64,000 nucleotides of DNA from Rhodobacterales bacterium RIFCSPHIGHO2_02_FULL_62_130. Lineage in GTDB: Bacteria; Pseudomonadota; Alphaproteobacteria; Rhodobacterales; Rhodobacteraceae. The translations under genes were made by a program, and so were the position numbers. The stretch is from assembly GCA_001828855.1 (NCBI GenBank), contig MHZT01000048.1, positions 62,001 through 126,000 on the forward strand, given 5' to 3'. This document shows, one piece after another, positions 16,802 through 25,817 of this stretch. The notes below the pieces were generated by a model. It ran no database searches. It saw only the letters and a program-made list of their open reading frames with translations, and was not told where the DNA came from. Each line of letters begins with the position of its first letter. The first letter of the stretch is position 1.

Positions 16802-18076
16802 ATGATCCAGCATTTCCAAAACGCCCGCCTTATCAACCCCGAGGCGGGGACAGACGCAGTTGGCTCGCTGACCGTTGCGGATGGCGTGATCGTGGCGCTG
16901 GACGAAGCCGCACCTGCGGGGGCGGTGGTGACCGAGTGCGGCGGGCACTGCTTTGCACCCGGGATCGTCGATTGGGGCGTCAAGATTGGCGAGCCGGGAG
17001 AGAGGCATAAGGAATCCTTCCGCTCGGCCGGTCTTGCGGCGGCGGCGGGTGGTGTGACCACCATCATTGCGCGGCCCGACACCACGCCCGCGATTGATAC
17101 GCCCGAAGTGCTGGAGTTCGTGACCCGCCGCGCCGCCGAAAGCCCTGTCCGCATCCGTCACATGGCCGCCCTGACCAAGGGTCGCGCGGGGCGCGAGATG
17201 ACCGAGATCGGCTTTCTGCTGGACGCGGGCGCGATTGCCTTCAGCGATGTCTACAATGTCAGCACCGATACCAAGGCGCTGGCCCGTGCGCTGACCTATG
17301 CGCGATCTTTGGGGGCGCTGGTGATCGGCCACCCGCAGGAGCCGGGCCTCTCGGCAGGGGCCGCGACCACCAGCGGCAAGTTTGCCTCCTTGCGCGGCCT
17401 GCCTGCGGTGTCGCCCATGGCGGAACGCATCGGGCTGGACCGTGATCTGGGCTTGGTCGAGATGACCGGCGCGCGCTATCACGCCGACCAGATCACCACC
17501 GCCCGCAGCCTGCCGCCGCTGGAACGCGCCAAGGCCAATGGGCTGGACGTGACGGCGGGCGTGTCGATCCACCACCTGACCCTGAATGAGTTGGACGTGG
17601 GCGATTACCGCACCTTCTTCAAGCTGACCCCGCCGCTGCGGTCCGAAGAGGACCGGCTGGCGATGGTGGACGCGGTGGCAACCGGCCTGATCGACGTGAT
17701 CAGCAGCTATCACACCCCTGCGGATGAGGAATCCAAGCGCCTGCCCTTCGAGGAGGCGGCTTCGGGCGCGGTCGGGCTGGAAACCTTCCTGCCCGCCGCG
17801 ATGCGGCTGTATCACGCGGGCCATATCGACCTGCCGACGCTGTTCCGCTCCATGTCGCTGAACCCAGCGCGTCGGCTGGGGCTGCCGCAGGGGCGGCTGG
17901 CGGTTGGCGCGCCTGCTGATCTGGTGCTGTTCGATCCCGATGCGCCCTTCTTGCTGGATCGCTTCAAGTTGCAGTCGAAATCCAAGAACACGCCGTTTGA
18001 CGGCTGCCGGATGGAGGGTAAGGTGCTGGCAACCTATGTCGCAGGGATGCAGGTATTTGTGGCTGGGGTAGCCTAA
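16802..18076 (+). CDS. Dihydroorotase-like protein without metal ligands (PyrX/PyrC' type)
   Basis: A 424-residue amidohydrolase-fold protein related to dihydroorotase. Overall family features are present: GIVDWGVKIGEPGERHKESF, RHMAALTKGRAGREMTE, VTAGVSIHHLTLNE and FFKLTPPLRSEEDRLAMVDAV. Active enzymes have a D-x-H-x-H metal motif after the first strand; here residues 57-61 read DWGVK. The usual TDHAPH is SSYHTPAD, so the catalytic aspartate is also missing. This matches the non-catalytic PyrX/PyrC' partners that stabilise PyrB dodecamers in other bacteria. A second, active PyrC must then be encoded elsewhere. TAA is directly followed by the next ATG. Confidence 0.85.
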   Translation: MIQHFQNARLINPEAGTDAVGSLTVADGVIVALDEAAPAGAVVTECGGHCFAPGIVDWGVKIGEPGERHKESFRSAGLAAAAGGVTTIIARPDTTPAIDTPEVLEFVTRRAAESPVRIRHMAALTKGRAGREMTEIGFLLDAGAIAFSDVYNVSTDTKALARALTYARSLGALVIGHPQEPGLSAGAATTSGKFASLRGLPAVSPMAERIGLDRDLGLVEMTGARYHADQITTARSLPPLERAKANGLDVTAGVSIHHLTLNELDVGDYRTFFKLTPPLRSEEDRLAMVDAVATGLIDVISSYHTPADEESKRLPFEEAASGAVGLETFLPAAMRLYHAGHIDLPTLFRSMSLNPARRLGLPQGRLAVGAPADLVLFDPDAPFLLDRFKLQSKSKNTPFDGCRMEGKVLATYVAGMQVFVAGVA

Positions 18077-18370
18077 ATGAAGAATTTGAAGAATTATTTT
18101 GGTTTGGCTGTACTGATTTTTGTTTTTGGTATTGGCGTTGGTGTAATGGAGTTGATGAGAGGTGGAACTTTTCAAGAGGGCTTCCTTTTTACTGTACTGA
18201 ATTTACCCGCTCTGACTATTTCTGTTATTTTTGGAATGTTCGTCGGATCTATAATCGCTAGTGCTAAGGGAGTTGATGACACCCTCTTTGTTATTCTTGG
18301 TGGAATTGTCGGGTTGTCAATCATCTACCCTTTAGTGGCTGCACTGTTTGATTTAGCTGGCAAGATGTAA
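18077..18370 (+). CDS. AT-rich orphan small membrane protein
   Basis: A 97-residue protein with three probable membrane helices (about residues 8-26, 37-60 and 68-92). I recognise no family. The base composition is strikingly different: by hand count 18121-18360 is about 42% G+C (100 of 240), against 68% in a sample of the preceding gene (17521-17580). Its codon use favours A/T-ending codons rare elsewhere in the window. The start directly abuts the preceding stop with no visible ribosome-binding site between them. This suggests recent transfer into the pyr-plsY junction. Confidence 0.65.
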   Translation: MKNLKNYFGLAVLIFVFGIGVGVMELMRGGTFQEGFLFTVLNLPALTISVIFGMFVGSIIASAKGVDDTLFVILGGIVGLSIIYPLVAALFDLAGKM

Positions 18371-18403
18371 TTCTGACCACTAGGAACTAGATAGGAGTCG
18401 GCA

Positions 18404-19015
18404 ATGCCAATAATTCAGACAGAGTTAGAACTGCTCGCCCTTGTGGCACTTCTCGCCTATCTTCTCGGCTCGATCCCTTTCGGCATTGTCATTACGCGGG
18501 CGCTGGGCTTGGGAGATTTGCGCGCGATCGGGTCGGGCAATATCGGCGCAACCAATGTGCTGCGGACGGGGAACAAGGGGGCTGCGCTGGCCACGCTGAT
18601 CCTTGATGCGGCCAAGGGCGGCATCGCCGTGCTGATCGCGCGGGCGACGGTGGGCGAGGATGCGGCACAACTGGCGGGCCTTGCCGCGTTTCTGGGGCAT
18701 CTCTTTCCGGTCTGGTTGGGGTTCAAGGGCGGCAAGGGGGTTGCGACCTTTCTGGGCACCCTGATCGCGCTGGCTTGGCCGGTGGGTCTGGCGGCCTGTG
18801 GGACGTGGCTGGTGGTGGCGGTGATCTCGCGGATTTCCTCGCTGTCGGCACTGGTCGCGGCGGCGCTGTCTTCGCTGTGGCTTTTGGTCTTTGATCGGGG
18901 GCAAATGCTGCTGCTGGTCGTCGCACTGACGGTGCTGGTCTATATCCGGCACTGGGCGAATTTGCAGCGCATCAAGGCAGGGACGGAACCCAAGATCGGA
19001 GCGAAGAAAGCATGA
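18404..19015 (+). CDS. plsY: Glycerol-3-phosphate acyltransferase PlsY
   Basis: Membrane enzyme that transfers the acyl group from acyl-phosphate to glycerol-3-phosphate, the first step of phospholipid synthesis. The 203-residue polytopic protein shows the three family motifs: [27 protein letters not shown] with the substrate loop, and [16 protein letters not shown] precedes the ATG. The first eight or so codons are AT-rich like the preceding orphan gene, so the foreign-looking segment may extend just into plsY. The 3' end overlaps the next gene by 4 bp. Confidence 0.95.
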   Translation: MPIIQTELELLALVALLAYLLGSIPFGIVITRALGLGDLRAIGSGNIGATNVLRTGNKGAALATLILDAAKGGIAVLIARATVGEDAAQLAGLAAFLGHLFPVWLGFKGGKGVATFLGTLIALAWPVGLAACGTWLVVAVISRISSLSALVAAALSSLWLLVFDRGQMLLLVVALTVLVYIRHWANLQRIKAGTEPKIGAKKA

Positions 19016-19470
19016 TCCGCGCAGGGGTAATGCTGATGCTGATGGCAGGTCCAGTTCTGGCGGGGCCGGCCGATCTGGCGCTTGCCGAATCCCGTGCGTT
19101 TTGCGTGGAACAGGGCGGTACGCTGGAGGTTCCCGAAGGCGAAACCACGCTGATCGACCTGACCGGAGACGGAATCAAGGATGCCATCGTCTCGGAAGAA
19201 GGTGCGTTCTGCGGGCCGGAGTATGGCTATCTGGGCGGATCGGGCGGATTCATGATCCATGCCGTCGTTGGCGACAAGGTGCAAAGCTGGCTTGCAGGCG
19301 CGTGGTTGGTGCAGGACATCGCCTTTTTCGCCGAGGATACCACGCAGGACGCAGTGCGTGTGCTGTTGCTGGGGCAGCATGGCAGTGCGTGCAACACCTA
19401 TGGCGCAGCCCCCTGCGTGCTGGCCGTGACATGGGACGGCGAGCAGTTTGTATCGGCGGCAGCCCGATAG
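19012..19470 (+). CDS. Secreted four-cysteine protein, unknown function
   Basis: A 152-residue protein with a signal peptide ending near GPVLAG (residue 18). The mature part has four cysteines (in AFCVEQ, AFCGPE, SACNTY and APCVLA), which could form two disulfides in the periplasm. The stretch [17 protein letters not shown] resembles a calcium-binding FG-GAP/EF-like loop. No specific family recognised. It starts inside the plsY stop (ATGA). Confidence 0.7.
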   Translation: MIRAGVMLMLMAGPVLAGPADLALAESRAFCVEQGGTLEVPEGETTLIDLTGDGIKDAIVSEEGAFCGPEYGYLGGSGGFMIHAVVGDKVQSWLAGAWLVQDIAFFAEDTTQDAVRVLLLGQHGSACNTYGAAPCVLAVTWDGEQFVSAAAR

Positions 19471-19529
19471 GTCTTTGCCGAAGGCGCGCGCTGCAAAAGC
19501 GGATGCCTCCGGCAAACCGGAATGCGGCC

Positions 19530-20876
19530 TTACAGGCTGGAGGCCGCGTAGATCCGGCCCAGATCGCCGTTCCAGTCGCCGTTGAAATGGTCAAGCCAAC
19601 GGTCCGCTTGCGTCTTTTCGCTGGCAAGGTTCTTCACCAAGGGCGCAAGGAATCGCTGTTCGTCTAAGCCGCGCCCGGCAAGCCCCGCATGGGACAGGCC
19701 AACAGCGGCGCGTGCCAGATCAATCAGCTTGACGCCATCGACCTCGGCCTGAAGGCCCTTGACCGAGGCCTGCACCCGCAGGGCTTCGCGGGTTTCGGTA
19801 TCGAAACCCTTGACCAGATCCCATGCCGCATCCAGCGCAGTCTGGTCATACATCAACCCGACCCAGAAGGCGGGCAGCGCGTTGATATGGGCCTGATCGC
19901 CACAATCGGCCCCGCGCATTTCAATGTATTTCTTGACGCGGGCCTCGGGGAAAACGGTGGTCATATGGTCGGCCCAATCCGAAAGCGTGGGCTTTTCGCC
20001 GGGCAGGGCGGGCAGTTCACCCTTCAGGAAATCGCGGAAGGACTGGCCAAGGGCGTTGATATATTTGCCGTCGCGGTAGACGAAATACATCGGCACATCC
20101 AGAACCCAATCGACATAGGCCTGAAAGCCGAAACCCTGATCGAAGGCAAAGGGCAGCATGCCGGTGCGGCTGTCATCCAGCCCCCGCCAGATGCGCGAGC
20201 GCCATGATTTATGGCCGTTCAGTTTGCCGTCAAAGAACGGGCTGGAGGCAAACAGCGCCGTCGCAACCGGCTGCAAGGCCAGCGCCACGCGCAGCTTCTT
20301 CACCATATCCGCCTCGGAGGCGTAATCGAGATTCACCTGCACGGTGCAGGTGCGATACATCATCTGTGTTCCATGCGTGCCAACGCGGCCCATGTAATCG
20401 GTCATCAGCCGATAGCGGCCCTTCGGCATCACGGGCATGGTGTCATGCGGCCATTCCGGCGCAGCCCCTAGCCCCATAAATTTGATCCCCAGCGGATCGG
20501 CGATGGCGTGAACCTCGTCAAGATGGTTCTGCAATTCGGCGGCGCCTGCGTTCATATCGGTCAGAGCCGCGCCGGACAGTTCGAACTGCCCGCCGGGTTC
20601 AAGCGAGATATTCGCGCCGTTGCGGGTCATGCCGATGATATTTTCGGCCTCACGCACCGGCGTCCAGCCAAAGCGCGACTCAAGCCCCGCGAAGATCGCC
20701 GAGATCGACCGATCCCCCGCATAGGGAAGTGGGGCGTGCGTATCGGTCAGATAGCCGAATTTTTCATGCTCGGTGCCGATGCGCCAATCCGCCTTGGGCT
20801 TGCAGCCCGAGGCCAGCAACTCGGCCAGTTGCGCGAAATCTTCGATGGGGCCACCGCCGGACTGAGGAATAGACAT
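19530..20876 (-). CDS. gshA: Glutamate-cysteine ligase, plant/alphaproteobacterial type
   Basis: First enzyme of glutathione synthesis, joining glutamate and cysteine with ATP. The 448-residue protein belongs to the GCS2 family found in plants and Alphaproteobacteria. Characteristic segments are WRIGTEHEKFGYL, EPGGQFELSGA, MYRTCTVQVNLDY and WADHMTTVFPEARVKKYIEMRGAD. Plant enzymes are redox-regulated by disulfides; I did not identify the corresponding pair here. ATG 20876 follows AAGGGG about 11 bases upstream. It stands alone on its strand. Confidence 0.95.
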   Translation of the reverse strand: MSIPQSGGGPIEDFAQLAELLASGCKPKADWRIGTEHEKFGYLTDTHAPLPYAGDRSISAIFAGLESRFGWTPVREAENIIGMTRNGANISLEPGGQFELSGAALTDMNAGAAELQNHLDEVHAIADPLGIKFMGLGAAPEWPHDTMPVMPKGRYRLMTDYMGRVGTHGTQMMYRTCTVQVNLDYASEADMVKKLRVALALQPVATALFASSPFFDGKLNGHKSWRSRIWRGLDDSRTGMLPFAFDQGFGFQAYVDWVLDVPMYFVYRDGKYINALGQSFRDFLKGELPALPGEKPTLSDWADHMTTVFPEARVKKYIEMRGADCGDQAHINALPAFWVGLMYDQTALDAAWDLVKGFDTETREALRVQASVKGLQAEVDGVKLIDLARAAVGLSHAGLAGRGLDEQRFLAPLVKNLASEKTQADRWLDHFNGDWNGDLGRIYAASSL

Positions 20877-21021
20877 CGGGCTTTGCCCCTTCTTTGTGCA
20901 TCAGGACGCCAACAGGTGTCGCGGCGTCGGGGTTAAGTCAAGCGGGCTGACGCTGCAAGGCCGCATCTTTGTTTGTCAGCATGCGAATTTATGGTCGGGG
21001 TAGGGGCCTTGCGGAGAGAGT

Positions 21022-21579
21022 TCAGTTGCGCGCCACAACCCCCGCACCTTGCCGTCGCCAGATCACCTGCATATCGGGGGTGTCGTGGCTGGTGGGTAGG
21101 GTTTCACCGCTGCCGGTGGCTCCGCCAAGGGCTGCGACAAGGGCTGCGGTGTCCATGCCGGGCAGGCTGGTGAAGGCATCAAACAGCCCTTCTGCCCCTT
21201 CCGCATCCACAGGAACAAGAAGCGCCTGTCCATCGGCCTGTTTCAATCGCCAGACGCGGCGGCCGCGTAGCGTAATCAGGCGCAATTCGGTCAGTTCCGG
21301 CAGGCTGACAAATCCGCCCGCAGTTGGCCCCATATAGCCGACCTGACCTTCATCCACCTCGACCATGCCGGGGGCTGCTATGGTTTGGGCAAAGCGCATC
21401 CGGCGCAAGGCCATGATGCCCCAGCCAAGCCCAAGCGCTGCTACCCCTGCGCCAAGCGGCATCAGCAGATAGCCCCCCAACCAGATCAGCCACAGGCCAA
21501 AACCCGTCATGACGGTGGCCCAGATCACCTCGGAGGCGCGGGTGATCAGGGCGGTGACTTCGGGGCGGATCAGGCTCAT
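21022..21579 (-). CDS. Conserved membrane protein, unknown function
   Basis: A 185-residue protein with two closely spaced membrane helices (about residues 16-34 and 36-58), then a soluble domain with VEVDEGQVGYMGPTAGGFVSLPELTELRL. A C-terminal part ends in VIWRRQG. This layout is found in small alphaproteobacterial membrane proteins of unknown role. The ATG at 21579 overlaps the rsmE stop as ATGA, so it is translated after rsmE. Confidence 0.72.
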   Translation of the reverse strand: MSLIRPEVTALITRASEVIWATVMTGFGLWLIWLGGYLLMPLGAGVAALGLGWGIMALRRMRFAQTIAAPGMVEVDEGQVGYMGPTAGGFVSLPELTELRLITLRGRRVWRLKQADGQALLVPVDAEGAEGLFDAFTSLPGMDTAALVAALGGATGSGETLPTSHDTPDMQVIWRRQGAGVVARN

Positions 21580-22301
21580 GCCCAATCGCCCAAAGCGGCT
21601 TGCCAGAGCGTCAGGGCCGCAACGGCGGCGGTATCCGCCCGCAGGATGCGCGGGCCAAGCGCCAGCGGCACCACCTGCGGCAGCGCGCGCAAACGCGCCT
21701 GTTCATCCGCCGAAAATCCGCCCTCGGGACCGATCAGGATGGCCCAAGCCTGCCCGCGCGCGCCGGACAAGGCAGGGGCTTGGCCTACCATCGCCTCGTC
21801 GCACCACAAAAGCTTGCGATCAGCCGGGAAGGTGGCCAGCAGCCTGTCGAGCGAGACCAGGTCCGCCACCTCTGGCACAAATGTCGCGCCACATTGCTCG
21901 GCGGCCTCAAGCGCGTGGGCTTGCAAGCGATCCTGGCGGATGCGTTCGGAATTGGTGTGGCGGGTCTGCACGGGAAGGATGCGCGCGGCGCCCAACTCGA
22001 CCGCCTTTTCGACGATGAAATCGGTGCGGGCCTTTTTGATCGGCGCAAAGATCAGCCACAGATCGGGCGGCAGTCGCAAGGGCGCTGTCTGGCGGTCACA
22101 TATCAGGATGCCACCGCGCTTGCCCGCCTGTTCGACAAGGGCAAGCCATTCGCCATCACGCCCGTTGAACAGGGCTACGGGCGCGCCTTTGCCAAGCCGC
22201 ATCACGTTGAACAGGTAATTCGCCTGATCGGCATTCACGGCCACGGCTTGCCCCGCGCCCAATGGCTGATCTACATAGAGTCTGATCTTTGCTTCTGTCA
22301 T
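21576..22301 (-). CDS. rsmE: 16S rRNA m3U1498 methyltransferase RsmE
   Basis: SPOUT-family enzyme that methylates N3 of U1498 in the 16S rRNA decoding region. From the ATG at 22301 (MTEAKIRLYVDQPL) it has 241 residues. An N-terminal PUA-like domain is followed by the knot region with LIGPEGGFSADE and LGPRILRADTAAVAALTLWQ, both diagnostic. The reading frame extends to 22331 but the family start fits 22301. Its start is only 12 bp from the divergent ubiA start. Confidence 0.93.
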   Translation of the reverse strand: MTEAKIRLYVDQPLGAGQAVAVNADQANYLFNVMRLGKGAPVALFNGRDGEWLALVEQAGKRGGILICDRQTAPLRLPPDLWLIFAPIKKARTDFIVEKAVELGAARILPVQTRHTNSERIRQDRLQAHALEAAEQCGATFVPEVADLVSLDRLLATFPADRKLLWCDEAMVGQAPALSGARGQAWAILIGPEGGFSADEQARLRALPQVVPLALGPRILRADTAAVAALTLWQAALGDWA

Positions 22302-22313
22302 GAGCGTGAACCT

Positions 22314-23276
22314 ATGTCTGACCAACCGCAAATGCCAGAGGCCGCGATGGTTTCCGATGCTCCCAAGGGCAATTGGGTGGACCGTTTTGCGCCACTGGCA
22401 ACGCGGCCCTATCTGCGGCTGTCGCGGGCGGATCGGCCGATCGGGACATGGCTATTGCTGATCCCGTGTTTCTGGGGGATTGCGCTGGCGGCGCTTTCCG
22501 ACGGGTTCCGGGCTTGGGATGTCTGGCTGGCCCTGTCTTGCGGGGCGGGTGCGTTCCTGATGCGGGGCGCGGGCTGCACCTGGAACGACATCACCGACCG
22601 CGATTTCGATGCAGCCGTTGCGCGCACCAAAAGCCGACCGCTGCCCTCGGGTCAGGTAACGGTGAAGGGGGCGCTGGTCTGGATGGTGGCACAGGCGGGT
22701 ATCGCGGCGCTGATCCTGTTTTCCTACAACAGTCTGGCGATAGGCTTGGGCATAGCGTCACTGGCCTTGGTCGCGGTCTACCCCTTTGCCAAGCGGTTTA
22801 CTTGGTGGCCGCAGGCGTTTCTGGGGCTGGCTTTCAATTGGGGGGCCGTGCTGGCCTATGCGGCGCATAGCGGTTCTGTGGGCCTGCCTGCGGTGCTGCT
22901 TTATGCCGGTGGCATTGCGTGGACGCTGTTCTATGACACCATCTATGCCCATCAGGACAAAGAGGACGACGCCTTGATCGGGGTGAAATCCACCGCGCGG
23001 CTGTTCGGCGCGAAGACACGGCCTTGGCTGTTGGGATTTCAGGCGCTGACTGTTCTGTTGCTGGCGGCGGCGGTCATTGTGGCGCTGTTGCCGCAAGACA
23101 ATCTGCCCCGCCTTTTGCTGGCATTGATGGGGGTTTGGGCCTTTGGCTGGCATATGACATGGCAAATGCGGCGGCTTGATCTGGACGATCCGGCGTCTTG
23201 CCTGCGGGTGTTTCGGGCCAACCGTGATGCGGGGCTGATCCCTGCGCTGTTTCTTGCCATGGCGGCTTGGCTTTGA
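22314..23276 (+). CDS. ubiA: 4-hydroxybenzoate polyprenyltransferase UbiA
   Basis: Integral membrane prenyltransferase that attaches the polyprenyl tail to 4-hydroxybenzoate in ubiquinone synthesis. The 320-residue protein has multiple helices and both aspartate-rich motifs: NDITDRDFD (first) and DTIYAHQDKEDD (second), which bind magnesium-diphosphate. The ATG at 22314 begins MSDQPQMPE; upstream sequence in this frame belongs to rsmE on the other strand. The ubiquinone gene coq9 lies elsewhere in the window. Confidence 0.95.
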   Translation: MSDQPQMPEAAMVSDAPKGNWVDRFAPLATRPYLRLSRADRPIGTWLLLIPCFWGIALAALSDGFRAWDVWLALSCGAGAFLMRGAGCTWNDITDRDFDAAVARTKSRPLPSGQVTVKGALVWMVAQAGIAALILFSYNSLAIGLGIASLALVAVYPFAKRFTWWPQAFLGLAFNWGAVLAYAAHSGSVGLPAVLLYAGGIAWTLFYDTIYAHQDKEDDALIGVKSTARLFGAKTRPWLLGFQALTVLLLAAAVIVALLPQDNLPRLLLALMGVWAFGWHMTWQMRRLDLDDPASCLRVFRANRDAGLIPALFLAMAAWL

Positions 23277-23368
23277 TTGATCCTGCGCCGCATGGGCCTT
23301 ATGCAGACAAAGCCTGCGGGAATCCCTTGCAAGCCATCACCTTTGCCCGACCGAAGTGATCTGACCCA

Positions 23369-25333
23369 GTGCTAGACCGTCTGCGCGCCTACCGCCCAAC
23401 CCAAAACATGCTGGCCGTGGCGGCTTTTGCCATGGCAGCACTGGTTTCGGCATTGATCGCCTTTGCGGCGGATCTGCTGATTGAAAGCCGGTCTGCGGCG
23501 ATGGTGCGTTCACGAATTCTGGCCGAGGGGCTGACATGGGTCGAGGTGCAGCCAGACGGGTTGCAAATCCACTTGATCGGCACCGCCCCGAACGAGGCCG
23601 CCCGCTATCGCGTGGTGAACCTGACCGGCAGCATCATCGAATCCTCACGCATCCGCGACAAGCTGGAGGTTGCTCCGGCCAAAACCGTCGAAGCCCCGCG
23701 CTTTTCGGTCGAGATGCTGCGGAATGATGACGGGATTCAGTTGATCGGCCTGCTGCCCGAAGGGGCTGAACGTGATCTGCTGGCCAGCGACGCGCAGGCG
23801 CTGACCCCGGAAATTCCGCTGTCGGACATGCTGGAAACCGCAGGCTATGCTGCCCCTGCAGGCTGGGACAAAGCCTTTGCCTATGGTGTCGCGGCACTGA
23901 AATTATTGCCGCGCTCAAAGATTTCGGTTGCTGCGGATCATGTTGATGTAACCGCAATTGCTGCCAGCGATAATGAAAAGCGGCTGTTCGAGGCCGAACT
24001 GACCCGCATCAAACCCGAAGGCATTGCGATCAAGGTCGATATCTCGGCGCCGCGCCCCGTTCTGACCCCATTCACGCTGCGCTTTGTGAAAGATGCAGAA
24101 GGTGCGCGGTTCGATGCCTGTTCGGCCGATAGTGAAAAGGCCCGGACGCGGATTCTGGCCGCAGCGCAAGCGGCTGGCGTGGACGGGCGCGCAAATTGCA
24201 CCATAGGTCTGGGCGTTCCGACCCCCAGTTGGGCCGAAGCAGTCGAGGCCGGTATCCGCGCGATTGATGCGCTGGGCGCAGGCACAATTACCTTTTCCGA
24301 TGCCGATGTGACCCTGCTGGCCGCCGAAGGCGTCAGCCAAGCCGCTTTTGACCGCGTTGTGGGTGAATTGCAGACCGCGTTGCCCGCAGTGTTTTCGCTC
24401 GACGCGACGCCGCCCAAGCCGGGTTCGGGCGTGGCGCAGGGGCCAGCCGAGTTTACGGCTGTTCTGGCACCTGAAACCGGCAAGGTGGAATTGCGTGGCC
24501 GCCTGACGGATGAAATGCAGCGCGCTGCCGTTGACAGCTTTGCCCGTGCGCGGTTTGGCAGCAGCAAGGTCTATGTCGCCACCCGCTTTGATCCGGATCT
24601 GCCGGACGGCTGGCCGGTGCGGGTTCTGGCCGCGCTGGAAGCGCTGGCACAGTTGGACAACGGTGCGATTCTGGTGCGGGCCGATACGGTCGAGGTGACA
24701 GGCGTATCTGGCTCGCAGGGGGCCAAAGCACGGATTTCGCAGATTCTTTCTGGAAAACTGGGCAAGGGAAAAACCTTTAAGGTCAACGTGCGCTATGACA
24801 AGGCGCTGGACCCGATTGCATCGATCCCGACGCCGGAAGAATGTGTGCAGGATGTGGATGCGGTTCTGTCCAAGCAAAAGATTACCTTCACGCCGGGATC
24901 TGCCGAATTGGACGCCTCGGCGGGTTCTGTGATGTCGGCGCTGGCCTCGGCCTTGAAGGGCTGTGCCGCGATCAGGATCGAAATCGCGGGTCATACCGAC
25001 TCGCAAGGCTCGGATCAGGGCAATCTGTCGTTGTCGCAAGCACGGGCCGAGGCGGTGTTGCTAGCGCTGCAAGGGCGGCAGGTCGATGTGTCGGGCATGG
25101 TTGCCAAGGGCTATGGCGAGACGGTGCCGATTGCCGACAACGGGTCGGAAGCGGGACGCGAGGCGAATCGGCGGATCGAATTTACGCTGGTGTCTGCGGC
25201 GGCAAAACCTGCGGCTTCACCGCAAGACGCAACAGCAGTGGCAGAGGCAGCACCTGTGGACGATGACCGCCCCTCGGTGGCCCCGCAAGAGATGACGCTG
25301 CGCCCCAAGGCGCGGCCCAAAGATTTGAAGTGA
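23369..25333 (+). CDS. OmpA-family envelope protein with BON-like region
   Basis: A 654-residue envelope protein starting at GTG 23369. One membrane anchor at about residues 14-36 is followed by a long region with a BON-like repeat (VEVQPDGLQIHLIGTAPNEAARYRVV). The C-terminal OmpA domain (about 500-620) has ITFTPGSAELD, AGHTDSQGSDQGNLSLSQARAEAV and GYGETVPIADNGSEAGREANRRIEF, the peptidoglycan-binding signature. A Pro/Ala-rich tail ends the protein. It probably links membrane and peptidoglycan. A small coiled-coil membrane protein gene follows 19 bp later. Confidence 0.85.
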   Translation: MLDRLRAYRPTQNMLAVAAFAMAALVSALIAFAADLLIESRSAAMVRSRILAEGLTWVEVQPDGLQIHLIGTAPNEAARYRVVNLTGSIIESSRIRDKLEVAPAKTVEAPRFSVEMLRNDDGIQLIGLLPEGAERDLLASDAQALTPEIPLSDMLETAGYAAPAGWDKAFAYGVAALKLLPRSKISVAADHVDVTAIAASDNEKRLFEAELTRIKPEGIAIKVDISAPRPVLTPFTLRFVKDAEGARFDACSADSEKARTRILAAAQAAGVDGRANCTIGLGVPTPSWAEAVEAGIRAIDALGAGTITFSDADVTLLAAEGVSQAAFDRVVGELQTALPAVFSLDATPPKPGSGVAQGPAEFTAVLAPETGKVELRGRLTDEMQRAAVDSFARARFGSSKVYVATRFDPDLPDGWPVRVLAALEALAQLDNGAILVRADTVEVTGVSGSQGAKARISQILSGKLGKGKTFKVNVRYDKALDPIASIPTPEECVQDVDAVLSKQKITFTPGSAELDASAGSVMSALASALKGCAAIRIEIAGHTDSQGSDQGNLSLSQARAEAVLLALQGRQVDVSGMVAKGYGETVPIADNGSEAGREANRRIEFTLVSAAAKPAASPQDATAVAEAAPVDDDRPSVAPQEMTLRPKARPKDLK

Positions 25334-25352
25334 CGACAGGCAGGATGCGCCC

Positions 25353-25682
25353 ATGAACCGCACGGAATTTATCATCGCCACCGCGATCATCCTGCTTTTG
25401 GCCTTTGCGCTGGGCTGGTTCACCTATTGGCTCATGCACCGCTTTACCCGCGTGGCTGGAAGCGACATGGCCGAATTGGACAATCTGGCGCAATCGCTGC
25501 ACGAGGCGGAAGAGGTGCGGGATCAGGCGATCATCTATCTGGAACAGCGCGAGGCAGAATTGCTGAACCAGATCGCCCAGACCGAGGCCGAGCTGCGGGC
25601 CGCGATGGAAGGCCTGCGCGATGCCCGCCACGAGGCGGAGGAAATGCGCGCCTATATCGAGCGGATGCACGCCAACAGTTGA
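25353..25682 (+). CDS. Membrane-anchored coiled-coil protein
   Basis: A 109-residue protein with one N-terminal membrane helix (about residues 6-28). A long charged helix follows, from about residue 38 to 106, rich in Glu, Ala, Leu and Arg with heptad-like spacing (LHEAEEVRDQAIIYLEQREAEL and onwards). The topology suggests a homo-oligomeric cytoplasmic rod. It follows the OmpA-like gene by 19 bp and is probably in its operon. Function unknown. Confidence 0.75.
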   Translation: MNRTEFIIATAIILLLAFALGWFTYWLMHRFTRVAGSDMAELDNLAQSLHEAEEVRDQAIIYLEQREAELLNQIAQTEAELRAAMEGLRDARHEAEEMRAYIERMHANS

Positions 25683-25740
25683 CGATTTTCCTGCGCGGCA
25701 GCACGGCCGCTGTCTGCCCCCTCGTGCGGTGCGCTCACCC

Positions 25741-25766
25741 GCAAGGATATTTGTGCAGAGAGGATG
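25741..25766. repeat. Family 2 half-element
   Basis: GGATATTTGTGCAGAGAGGAT at 25745-25765 matches the right-hand module of family 2 (GGATATTTATGCAGAGAGGAT at 1866-1886) except for one base. Only this half is present, in the gap between convergent genes. Confidence 0.75.
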
Positions 25767-25817
25767 GGCCTATGGTCGGTGCGGGGCGTAAACTGAACTG
25801 AGGCGCTTGGCCGTCAT

